DNA of 64,000 bases from CAVSWT01 sp963746735 (lineage in GTDB: Bacteria > Bacteroidota > Ignavibacteria > Ignavibacteriales > Ignavibacteriaceae). How positions within the stretch are numbered: the first letter of the stretch is position 1; every line of letters begins with the position of its first letter. Both the position numbers and the translations under genes were made by a program. The stretch is from NCBI GenBank assembly GCA_963746735.1, contig CAVVCO010000014.1:1-64000 (forward strand). Direction: 5' to 3'. Below are positions 52,729-60,922 of the stretch, in pieces. Below the pieces are notes generated by a model that was not told the DNA's origin, searched no databases, and saw only the letters and a list, made by a program, of their open reading frames with translations.

Positions 52729-55722
52729 TTGTTGCAATTGCTAAAGAAACTATTACACACCAATCTATTTCTTTTTTTTATTCTACTTTCTTTTTCTCCT
52801 ATTTTAAAAAGCTATAGCCAGTATATTCCACTAGGAGATCCCTCTGAATGGCGCCAGGCCGAAAGTCAACATTTCCAAATTATATATAGAGCTTCTCATT
52901 CATATTTAGTATCTCATATATTAAATTCAGCAGAAAACTCGCTTAAAAAGTTAATGGAAATTTTTGATTATAGACCCAGTGAAAAAATTATAATTAATAC
53001 TTATGATGTTTATGATTATGGTTTTGCGGCTGCTACTGCCGTTCCCACTAATTTTATACGGCTTGAAATTGAACCTCTTGAAGCAGGGTATGAAGCAATT
53101 CTTTTTAATGAAAGATTTCAATGGCTTTTAAATCATGAGCTTGTACATATTGTAGTAAATGATAATCCTTCGAAAGTCGAAAGAATTTTTCGTTCAATTT
53201 TTGGCAAAGTTTCTCCTGAACAAATGCAGCCATTAACTGTGTTCTACAGTTTATTAACAAATTATGATAGGTATACTCCAAGATGGCACCAGGAAGCAAT
53301 AGCAGTGTTTATTGAAACCTGGTTAAGCGGTGGTTATGGGAGATCGCTAGGTAATTTTGATGAGATGTATTTTAGGGCGATGGTCAATGAAAGAAAAGAA
53401 TTTCCAACTGATATAGAATTGGAAACAATTTTAAGTCATAATTCATTTCTACTAGATAATATTTTTTATTTATACGGAACCAGATTTATTTCTTATTTAG
53501 CAGCTAACTATGGCGAGCAAAAAGTAATTGATTGGTACAAGTCTAAGCCAGGAGAATTTTATGAAAGTTATTCAGGAAAATTTGAGGATGTTTTCGGAGT
53601 TGATATTGGAGACGCCTGGGTATCATTCATAAAAAATGAAATTCAATTCCAACAAAAAAATATTAATCGATTAAAGACAAATCCTATTACTAAATTTCAT
53701 CAATTGTTTAATGAACCAACTGGATGGATTGCTCAGCCTTATTTTAATTCTAAAAGAAATTCAATTTTATTTGGTTATCACAAACCGCATAATTTAGCCG
53801 GAATTCAGGAATTAAATTTATCTACTTTGAAAAGTAAAAAAATAGGCGATCTTCAAACTCCAAGCATCTATCAAGTTGCTTCATCTGCGTATGACAGCAA
53901 TAAAGATATTTTTTTCTACACAACAAATAATAATCAATTGTTTAGAGATATCTGGAAATTGGATCCTAAAACAGGTGATGAAGAAATGCTGTTTGAAAAT
54001 TGCCGCGTTGGTGATTTAACAGTTTCTCCTCAGACACATGAATTATGGGGGATACAGCATTCAACCGGGCATGGAACTTTGGTATATTCAAAATATCCAT
54101 ATACTTATCTTCAGGATGTTGTATCCTTTAACGTTGGTGACAATGTTCAAAATTTATCTGTGAGTCCAGATGGAAATTATTTGGCAGCTGTTATTCACAA
54201 AACTAATGGTGAACAAAGCTTAGTACTGATTAATTTAGAAAATCTAAAAGCGGGTGAAAGCTTTAAATATATTACTATCTCAAGTAAAGGCTCACCCGAA
54301 AATCCTTCTTGGAGCCCTGATGGAAAAGAAATTTATTGGAGCGCATATGTTAATGGCGTCTCTAATATTTACAAAACAAATTCGGAAACATTAAACTCAA
54401 TTCCTTTAAGCAATACTATAGTTGGACTTTTCAAGCCGGTTTATATTTCTAATGATTCTTTATTTGCATTTGAATTCACTTCAGATGGATTTATGCCAGT
54501 CATTATTCCAAATAAACCTGTTGAACATCTTTCTGCGATTGAGTATTTGGGAGAAAAAATTATTAATAAAAGTCCTGAAGTTGAGAGCTGGAATATATCT
54601 GCGGAGAAAGTAGGAAAATATAGTGTACCAATAAAAGCAGGTACACCTTACAACAGCCTTTCGAATTTACAAATTTTAACCTTTATTCCTGTGATTACAG
54701 GATTTCAAAAACAAAAAGTGCTGGGAATATTCACCCACATTTCTGATCCGTTATTATTTCATGATATTACATTGGAAGCAGGTTACGCCCCGTTTAATGA
54801 ATTCCCTCAGCTTCCCAAATACCATGTTAAATTTAAATACGAATATAAAAAGCAGCTTACTATTGGCGTTGATTATAACGCTACAGACTTCTATGATTTA
54901 TTCAATAAAAGAAAAAGGGGAACTATCGGAACAAAATATAGAATTGGTTATTCAAATTATTGGGTTTATGATAATCCGTTAAAGATGAAACAGCAAACCG
55001 AAATATCACTTTATACAAATAATAAATTCTATAATGATAACTTACTTGAAATTTTAGAGCCTGATTTCCTCGTTGCTCAAACGGTTTTTAATTCAAAGGA
55101 TTTGAGAAAAAGTATCGGCAGTTCAGATTTTGAAAAGGGAAATGAATTTAATGTTACTGTAATGGCTTTCTCTGCTAATCCTGCCAACCCGCAGACCTCT
55201 GGTCAGTTTTATGGAGAATGGGATAACTACTCAACCTGGTTTGGCAAGCACAATGTTCTTCATTTTAAAACTGCTGGCGGATATCATATAAAAAATAGAT
55301 TATTAATTCAGTCAAAATTTTTCTTCGGCGGATTTGGAAACAGAGAAGTGGAAAATGAAGATGTTAAACAATACCGTAAAGTATTTCGTTTTCCCGGAAT
55401 TCCAATTTATAGTTTGGAAGCAGATGAATTTGGAAAACTTATGATTGAAAACAATTTCCCTCCCATTCGTTTTAGTAACCTTCACATTGGTTCACAAATT
55501 TTAAATCATATAGACGGTTCGATATATGGGCAGGCGCTTGTGGTGAATTCAATTGATAATAAAAAATATGACACCTATCTCACTTTGGGTGGCCAGCTAA
55601 ATATTATATTTAAACATTGGTTTAATCTTGAATCAACTTTTTCCGCAGGCGGAGCAAATGCCTGGTATGGAAATAAAGAATCTTGGGAATGGTTTTTATC
55701 TTATAAGCTTTTAAGAAATTAG
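52729..55722 (+). CDS. Envelope zinc metallopeptidase (MA type) with WD40/TolB-like propeller and C-terminal strand-rich domain
   Basis: 997 residues from TTG 52729, 18 bp after the terminator T-run; an alternative start could lie slightly downstream. A signal segment (LFLFFILLSFSPILKSYSQ) exports it. Residues 45-310 form a peptidase-MA-like domain: HELVH (136-140) is the HExxH zinc site and Glu189 in PRWHQEAIAVFIE the likely third ligand. Residues 330-640 are a TolB-like propeller (LSVSPDGNYLAAVI, PSWSPDGKEIYWSAYVNGVSNIYK). The last about 350 residues are rich in amphipathic strands (LTLGGQLNIIFKHWFNLESTFSAGG), suggesting an outer-membrane barrel. Position beside the repeat-peptide gene makes it a candidate processing enzyme; that is inference. 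Confidence 0.8.
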   Translation: MLQLLKKLLHTNLFLFFILLSFSPILKSYSQYIPLGDPSEWRQAESQHFQIIYRASHSYLVSHILNSAENSLKKLMEIFDYRPSEKIIINTYDVYDYGFAAATAVPTNFIRLEIEPLEAGYEAILFNERFQWLLNHELVHIVVNDNPSKVERIFRSIFGKVSPEQMQPLTVFYSLLTNYDRYTPRWHQEAIAVFIETWLSGGYGRSLGNFDEMYFRAMVNERKEFPTDIELETILSHNSFLLDNIFYLYGTRFISYLAANYGEQKVIDWYKSKPGEFYESYSGKFEDVFGVDIGDAWVSFIKNEIQFQQKNINRLKTNPITKFHQLFNEPTGWIAQPYFNSKRNSILFGYHKPHNLAGIQELNLSTLKSKKIGDLQTPSIYQVASSAYDSNKDIFFYTTNNNQLFRDIWKLDPKTGDEEMLFENCRVGDLTVSPQTHELWGIQHSTGHGTLVYSKYPYTYLQDVVSFNVGDNVQNLSVSPDGNYLAAVIHKTNGEQSLVLINLENLKAGESFKYITISSKGSPENPSWSPDGKEIYWSAYVNGVSNIYKTNSETLNSIPLSNTIVGLFKPVYISNDSLFAFEFTSDGFMPVIIPNKPVEHLSAIEYLGEKIINKSPEVESWNISAEKVGKYSVPIKAGTPYNSLSNLQILTFIPVITGFQKQKVLGIFTHISDPLLFHDITLEAGYAPFNEFPQLPKYHVKFKYEYKKQLTIGVDYNATDFYDLFNKRKRGTIGTKYRIGYSNYWVYDNPLKMKQQTEISLYTNNKFYNDNLLEILEPDFLVAQTVFNSKDLRKSIGSSDFEKGNEFNVTVMAFSANPANPQTSGQFYGEWDNYSTWFGKHNVLHFKTAGGYHIKNRLLIQSKFFFGGFGNREVENEDVKQYRKVFRFPGIPIYSLEADEFGKLMIENNFPPIRFSNLHIGSQILNHIDGSIYGQALVVNSIDNKKYDTYLTLGGQLNIIFKHWFNLESTFSAGGANAWYGNKESWEWFLSYKLLRN

Positions 55723-55862
55723 TTTTATTTTAAGTTCAATATTCCAATATAAAAATCATTTAACTTATGCAAACTAATTGACGTTAGATATTTTGTATTT
55801 ACTATTAATGCTTTATATTTTCAACAGTGACCATTTTAATTTTAGATTGATAAAGTCTTACA

Positions 55863-57173
55863 ATGAAATTTTCAGAGTTTAAGAAAAAAATTGATGACGA
55901 GCTAAAGGCGTCTGAAGAAGACGGCTCAAGTGAACGTGCTAAAACTCTTGAAGCAATTCTAGATATTGTAAAACTAATAAATCAAACATTAATTCTTGAA
56001 GATGTTTTAGAGCTAGTCCTTAAAAATGCAATAGAAATTACAGGTTCGGAAAGAGGTTTCATAGTTCTTAAAAATTCCTCCGGTAATCTAGAATATAGTT
56101 TGGGAATTAATTCTGATGGAGAAAAGCTTTCTGAAGAATCTTTCCATGTTAGCAACACTGTTGTTAATGATGTTTTCATTACAGGCCGTTCACGATTTAT
56201 TGAAGGCGCACAGAGCGATACTAATTATGATCCTTCAAAAAGTATTTTGAAGCTGGAACTCCAGACTATTTTATGCTCACCATTAATCACGGAAGATAAA
56301 AAAATTGGCGTTATATACGTTGATAGTAAACGCCTTCATAAAATAAAGGTTACAGAAATAACCAGCACTTTTGAAATTTTAGCAGGACAAGCTGCAATTG
56401 CAATTAGGAATGCTCAATTATACAAAGGCCAGGTTAGCGCTTACAATGCTTTGAATGAAGCGAATGTACAGTTAATTCAAGCTGAAAGAAAAGCTTTAAA
56501 ATCCAGCATAGACGCTGAAATCGGACAGTCTTTACAGGGATTGGTTCACTTAGCTTTACTTGAGAATGAAAGCTTAATGAGAATAATTGATAAATCTCAA
56601 AAAGAATTCAACAATAAAATTGATCAGACAGATTCAATATTTTTTGACAGGCTTATTTTGAAATCCCGGGTTGCAACAGATAGTATCCGAAACATTCAAA
56701 AATATGCCCAGGTACTGTTAGAAACTTCTGTAATGAATTTAAATATTGACAGCGGGGATTTAAATAAAACAATTCAGTCTGTTATAAAATATATTGCCCC
56801 GATGAAGAAATTTGCAGGTATTATTTTTAAAACAGAGTTCAATAATATTCCTTTGTGTAGTTATGATTCTGAACAGATACAGCATTTACTCGTAAACTTA
56901 TTTACAAATAGCGCTGAAGCTAAAAAAGACGCAACAGTATTTATAAAAACTATTGAAAAGAAAAACAGCGTTTATGTCGAAGTTAAAGATGACGGACCGG
57001 GAATGCCTTCAAATGATTTTGATTCTTTTTTTGAACTGCCTACATCTGCAAAAAGCGGCTATGGGCTATTCTTATGCAAAAGTATTGTTGAAAGGCACAG
57101 CGGAGAAATTAATATATTGGAAAGTGAAAGAGGAACTAAAATTCAATTTTGGCTGCCGACAAATAAATTATGA
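55863..57173 (+). CDS. GAF-domain sensor with HATPase domain
   Basis: 436 residues, cytoplasmic. A GAF domain spans about 30-180 (ILEDVLELVLKNAIEITGSERGFIVLKNSSGNLEYSLGINS ... LCSPLITEDKKIGVIYVDSK). A helical region (190-300) follows without a canonical H-box: its only suggestive place is SLQGLVHLALLENESL. The HATPase domain (310-435) has N-box HLLVNLFTNSAEA, G1 KDDGPGMP and G2 SGYGLFLCKSI. It may phosphorylate at an unusual site, or act as a partner of the next kinase, whose start overlaps its stop (ATGA). No signal peptide. Confidence 0.82.
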   Translation: MKFSEFKKKIDDELKASEEDGSSERAKTLEAILDIVKLINQTLILEDVLELVLKNAIEITGSERGFIVLKNSSGNLEYSLGINSDGEKLSEESFHVSNTVVNDVFITGRSRFIEGAQSDTNYDPSKSILKLELQTILCSPLITEDKKIGVIYVDSKRLHKIKVTEITSTFEILAGQAAIAIRNAQLYKGQVSAYNALNEANVQLIQAERKALKSSIDAEIGQSLQGLVHLALLENESLMRIIDKSQKEFNNKIDQTDSIFFDRLILKSRVATDSIRNIQKYAQVLLETSVMNLNIDSGDLNKTIQSVIKYIAPMKKFAGIIFKTEFNNIPLCSYDSEQIQHLLVNLFTNSAEAKKDATVFIKTIEKKNSVYVEVKDDGPGMPSNDFDSFFELPTSAKSGYGLFLCKSIVERHSGEINILESERGTKIQFWLPTNKL

Positions 57174-58696
57174 GTGAGTTAATATTTAAATATTTTTCAT
57201 TGCTTTTTGATTCAATTCATTTTCCTATTGAAGTAATAAATGAAGACGGTAAGATTGTCTATGTAAATCAGGCTTTTACTTTTCAGTGGGGATACAATGT
57301 AAATGAGCTCAAAGAGTATTCTATTTTTAATGATTCTGAAATTAGAAATAGCGGAACGCTTAATCATATTAATACTGTTTTTGAAAATAAGAATTTTGTT
57401 TTTACAGAAAATTTTGCTGACTCACTTTTAAAAAATAAAGAAATTACTATCCCGTTATTTAGAACAAAGATTTTTCATATTGCTGAAGGCAAGCAGAATT
57501 TTGTAGTTCTCTTTCATGAAGATCAAACTGAAATTATTTTAACCGAAGAAGAAGTTAAAAAAGCTAGAGACGGATATAAAGAAGCAGAAAGATTAAAAAA
57601 TACTTTTTTAAATGTTCTTTCACATGAGCTTAGAACACCCCTTAATATTGTGCTTGGATATACTTCTATTATTAAAGAAAGCATGAAAGACAAAATCACT
57701 GCCGAAGATAAAGTTTATCTTGATAACCTGTATAGCGGAAGTGAAAGATTGTTTAAAAGCATTTCACAAATGCTTGAGTTTGCCCAACTGGAAGCCGGCA
57801 ATTATAAAGTAAATATTGAACCTATAGAACTTACAACCTTAATTTATAACTGTCTTGAAGGAATTAAGAAAGGCGCAGAGGAAAAGAAACTTGATTTAAA
57901 AACTCAATTTAAAAAGAAAACTATTTTTGTCGACGCAGACATGCAGTGCGTTGAAAATGCGCTTAATAATTTATTAAATAACGCTGTTAAATTTACAAGG
58001 CAGGGATTTATAGAAATTGAAGTTGATACTTTTGAAGACAGAGAACTAGCAATCTGCCGGATAAAGGATTCAGGAGTAGGTATTTCAACTGAATATCTTG
58101 ATCACTTATTCCGCCCATTCAGCCAGGAAGATTTAAACATTGGAAGATTTTTTGAAGGGAATGGACTAGGACTAGCTTTGGCTAAAAGATATATAGAAAA
58201 ACTTGGCGGCTCACTTCTGGTTGACAGTATAAAAGGAGTTGGTTCAACTTTTTCATTTACACTTCCATTATCTGAACATCTAAATCAACCGGAAAATAAA
58301 TATGATGAAGGTGCTGATGATTCATTAAAAAAAATATTTATGCTTGACGATGCAAATGAATCTTTGGATTTACTGAATGCATTTCTCAAAAATAAATATA
58401 AAATAAGGTCAAAAAACTTTAGAGACTTTAAACTTGATGACCTTCTGGATAATAATTTTGAAGCATTAATTTTTGATGTTAATCAAAATCATTGGGAGCA
58501 GGGGATTTTAATAGTTCAAGATATTAAAAAGAATGATAAGCTTAACCGTCCTTTGATTGTTATCTCCAGTGTTTTTTCAGAGGATAGAATCAACGAGTTT
58601 TACGACGCAGGGGCAAATAAATTCTTGGTAAAACCTTTCAACAAATCAACTCTAATTGAAGCTTTAGAACAGAGCACTCCTAAATCAGTAGATTAG
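57170..58696 (+). CDS. PAS-domain hybrid sensor kinase with degenerate receiver
   Basis: 508 residues. A PAS domain (8-115: IHFPIEVINEDGKIVYVNQAFTFQWGYNVNEL) leads to a HisKA domain with His152 in FLNVLSHELRTPLNIVLGY, then HATPase (N-box ALNNLLNNAVKFT, G1 KDSGVGIS, F-box LFRPFSQ, G2 GNGLGLALAKRY). A C-terminal receiver (about 385-505) keeps the acidic pair (LDDA), the phospho-acceptor-like Asp in LIFDVNQ and Lys in FLVKPFN. It is co-translated with the GAF sensor; together they look like one signalling unit. The output is unknown, as no regulator with a DNA-binding domain adjoins. Confidence 0.87.
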   Translation: MSELIFKYFSLLFDSIHFPIEVINEDGKIVYVNQAFTFQWGYNVNELKEYSIFNDSEIRNSGTLNHINTVFENKNFVFTENFADSLLKNKEITIPLFRTKIFHIAEGKQNFVVLFHEDQTEIILTEEEVKKARDGYKEAERLKNTFLNVLSHELRTPLNIVLGYTSIIKESMKDKITAEDKVYLDNLYSGSERLFKSISQMLEFAQLEAGNYKVNIEPIELTTLIYNCLEGIKKGAEEKKLDLKTQFKKKTIFVDADMQCVENALNNLLNNAVKFTRQGFIEIEVDTFEDRELAICRIKDSGVGISTEYLDHLFRPFSQEDLNIGRFFEGNGLGLALAKRYIEKLGGSLLVDSIKGVGSTFSFTLPLSEHLNQPENKYDEGADDSLKKIFMLDDANESLDLLNAFLKNKYKIRSKNFRDFKLDDLLDNNFEALIFDVNQNHWEQGILIVQDIKKNDKLNRPLIVISSVFSEDRINEFYDAGANKFLVKPFNKSTLIEALEQSTPKSVD

Positions 58697-58740
58697 TTTT
58701 TTATCTTAATTGCTTAAGCTAAAATATTAAAGAGGAATAT

Positions 58741-59475
58741 GTGAAAAGGGAAATTCATAAGTGGTGGAGTAATGCCTTAGATAAAGAGATGGAAATTGTA
58801 ATATACGGGCATTATGGATACTCACTTTTAATGTTTCCCACTGCGGCTGCAGATTACCTGGAATATGAGAGATTTCATCTTATCGACAGTATATCAAATC
58901 AAATAAATTCGGGGAAGATAAAAGCTTTTTCTATAAATAGTATAAATTCAGAAAGCTGGTTAAATAGAAATATTCATCCTGCGAAAAAAGCAATCCGGCA
59001 TCAGCAGTACAACCAATACATAGTTGATGAAGTTATTCCGTTCATTAAAAATCTAACATCAAATGAAACTCCGGTTATCTTAACAGGTGCTTCACTCGGT
59101 GCTTTTCATGCTGTTAATTCTTTCTTCAGAAGGCCTGATATTTTTTCGGGAGTAATCGCAATGAGCGGGACATATGATTTAAAATATTATACAAAAGGTT
59201 ACTTTGATGATAATTGTTATTTTAATTCACCGGTTGATTATTTGCCAAACATCAGTGACAAAGTACAATTGAATCAGATGAGAAATGGTAAAATAATAAT
59301 TGCAAGCGGGCAGGGAGATTATGAATCCCCTGAATCTGCTATTGAGTTTTCGGAGATATTGCATAATAAAAATATTCCCCATTGGCTGGATTTATGGGGA
59401 TATGATATGCCTCATGATTGGCCGACATGGAGGCAAATGCTTCCATATTTTATTGATAAAATTAATTCTTTATAG
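58741..59475 (+). CDS. Alpha/beta-hydrolase, esterase-D-like
   Basis: 244 residues from GTG 58741 with GAGG 7 bp ahead. The nucleophile elbow GASLG has Ser118; the acid is probably in SGQGDYESPES and the base in MPHDWPTWRQM near the C-terminus. The opening EIVIYGHYGYSLLMFPTAAADYLEYERFHLIDSI is typical of the putative-esterase family whose members hydrolyse carboxylesters. No signal peptide, so intracellular. It sits in a compact run (sensor kinases, esterase, PAP2 protein) with gaps of 45 bp or less. Confidence 0.82.
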   Translation: MKREIHKWWSNALDKEMEIVIYGHYGYSLLMFPTAAADYLEYERFHLIDSISNQINSGKIKAFSINSINSESWLNRNIHPAKKAIRHQQYNQYIVDEVIPFIKNLTSNETPVILTGASLGAFHAVNSFFRRPDIFSGVIAMSGTYDLKYYTKGYFDDNCYFNSPVDYLPNISDKVQLNQMRNGKIIIASGQGDYESPESAIEFSEILHNKNIPHWLDLWGYDMPHDWPTWRQMLPYFIDKINSL

Positions 59476-59484
59476 GGATTCTTG

Positions 59485-60123
59485 ATGGGAAAAAATTTAA
59501 TTATAGTTTGGAGCCAAAAATTAAAAGAGAAAAGATTCAAAGTTGAGTTTTTCGCAACAATATTTTTTTTAATAATAATCCTTTTTCTTTTTACACGCTT
59601 TCTAACATTTAATGAAGGAAGGCATGGGGTTACTTTAGATGATCCATTTCTTGCATTATTTAATCCGTTAAACACAAACTGGCTGACATTTGGATTAATT
59701 TATGGTTCAATTTTTACTGCAATAATTTCTTTTATAAAAACACCGGAAAGATTAATGTTTGCACTGCAATCTTATATGCTTCTTGTTGTGGTTCGAACAA
59801 TTGCAATGTACTCTATTCCGCTTGATCCTCCGCATGCCGCTATTCCTTTGATTGATCCGTTTGTGAAATATTTGGGAACCGGGATTCAGTTAAACAAAGA
59901 TTTATTTTTTTCAGGACACACTGCAACGTTGTTTTTATTGTATTTAGTTAGTGAAAATAAAATTCTTAAAAAAATATTTTTAATTTGTACAGTGGCAGTT
60001 GGATTATCGGTTTTAATTCAACATACTCATTATTCAGTTGATGTTATTGCAGCTCCCTTTTTTGCTTATGGTGTTTACAGATTAGTTTTTGTGATAAGGA
60101 ATAAAATATTAATCCTAAATTGA
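59485..60123 (+). CDS. PAP2-type membrane phosphatase / phospholipid-transferase-like (PAP2_C)
   Basis: About 212 residues and five to six membrane helices. The active-site motifs are those of the sphingomyelin-synthase-like PAP2 branch: DLFFSGHTATLFLLYLV (SGH) and IQHTHYSVDVIAAPFFAYG (H-x(3)-D). Such enzymes hydrolyse or transfer lipid phosphate head groups on the outer face of the inner membrane. ATG 59485 is preferred to TTG 59482. It is 9 bp behind the esterase. Confidence 0.82.
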   Translation: MGKNLIIVWSQKLKEKRFKVEFFATIFFLIIILFLFTRFLTFNEGRHGVTLDDPFLALFNPLNTNWLTFGLIYGSIFTAIISFIKTPERLMFALQSYMLLVVVRTIAMYSIPLDPPHAAIPLIDPFVKYLGTGIQLNKDLFFSGHTATLFLLYLVSENKILKKIFLICTVAVGLSVLIQHTHYSVDVIAAPFFAYGVYRLVFVIRNKILILN

Positions 60124-60171
60124 AACTTTATTATATCATACAGACATTTCAAAATAATTAAAGGAGTAAAT

Positions 60172-60510
60172 ATGAACATTGTAAATAAAGAAGAAATTGA
60201 AGGCATTACAAATATTATCTCCAATGAGTTTAGCATTTCAGGAATTAATTCTATAATCTCTTCTGAAAACCTGGATACTCTTGAGCAGCTAAAAGAATAT
60301 CTCACTAAAAAAATTTCCGAATTGATAGACAATAACTTTGACAAGTTAATTAACACCTTGTATAGAATAGATGTTGATGAAGATAAGCTGCAGCTCGCGT
60401 TTGTTGACAAAAATAAAAGCATGCTGCCGGAAGCTATTGCCGGGTTGATTATTGAAAGGCAGCTTCAAAAAATTGAAATGAGAAAAAAATATAAAGAAGG
60501 GCGAATTTAA
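60172..60510 (+). CDS. Small protein of unknown function
   Basis: 112 residues with an AAGGAG site 6 bp before ATG 60172. Acidic and helical (MNIVNKEEIEGITNIISNEFSISGINSIISSENLDTLEQLKEYLTKKISELIDNNFDKLINTLYRIDVDEDKLQLAF...). The middle (LYRIDVDEDKLQLAFVDKNKSMLPEAIAGLIIERQLQKIEMR) recalls small conserved FCB proteins with a helix pair, but I cannot name the family. No signal peptide. It is the last gene of the 55.9-60.5 kb run. Confidence 0.7.
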   Translation: MNIVNKEEIEGITNIISNEFSISGINSIISSENLDTLEQLKEYLTKKISELIDNNFDKLINTLYRIDVDEDKLQLAFVDKNKSMLPEAIAGLIIERQLQKIEMRKKYKEGRI

Positions 60511-60922
60511 ACTATTTCTACCAGCTAAATCATTATAAAGAAATTTTTACAGGTATTATTTTCTTCATCGTTAACAGTAGTCTTTAGAGAATAAGAATTA
60601 GTAGGGGGTTCCCGTCAAATTATCCGCTTGAAGCTTCTTGTCTATTCGCCTAAACAGTATCGTTTTCAGCACAAAAATTGATACATTTAATTTTTTATTT
60701 AAAACCGGTTACTGCTTTTTTCAAAATCAAAATAAAATGTAAGTGAATAAGAAAATTTAATTTAAGCTTTACCTTATGAATACTTAATTTTTTGTAAAAA
60801 AATAAGGTGAATTTAAGATAAAGAAATTGTAACTTTTAGAACTTTGATAATAATTTAACTCAATTGTTTCCGATATCTATTTCCAAATGAATAATTGAGA
60901 CAAATGTAAAAAGGATAAAAAT
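60511..60922. other. 412-bp gene-free stretch
   Basis: AT-rich with no ORF of note. ACCTTAT (60771-60777) and ATAAGGT (60802-60808) could form a weak hairpin. AAAAGGATAAAAAT near 60909-60921 acts as the ribosome-binding region of the next gene. I see no clear promoter or RNA gene. Confidence 0.4.
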
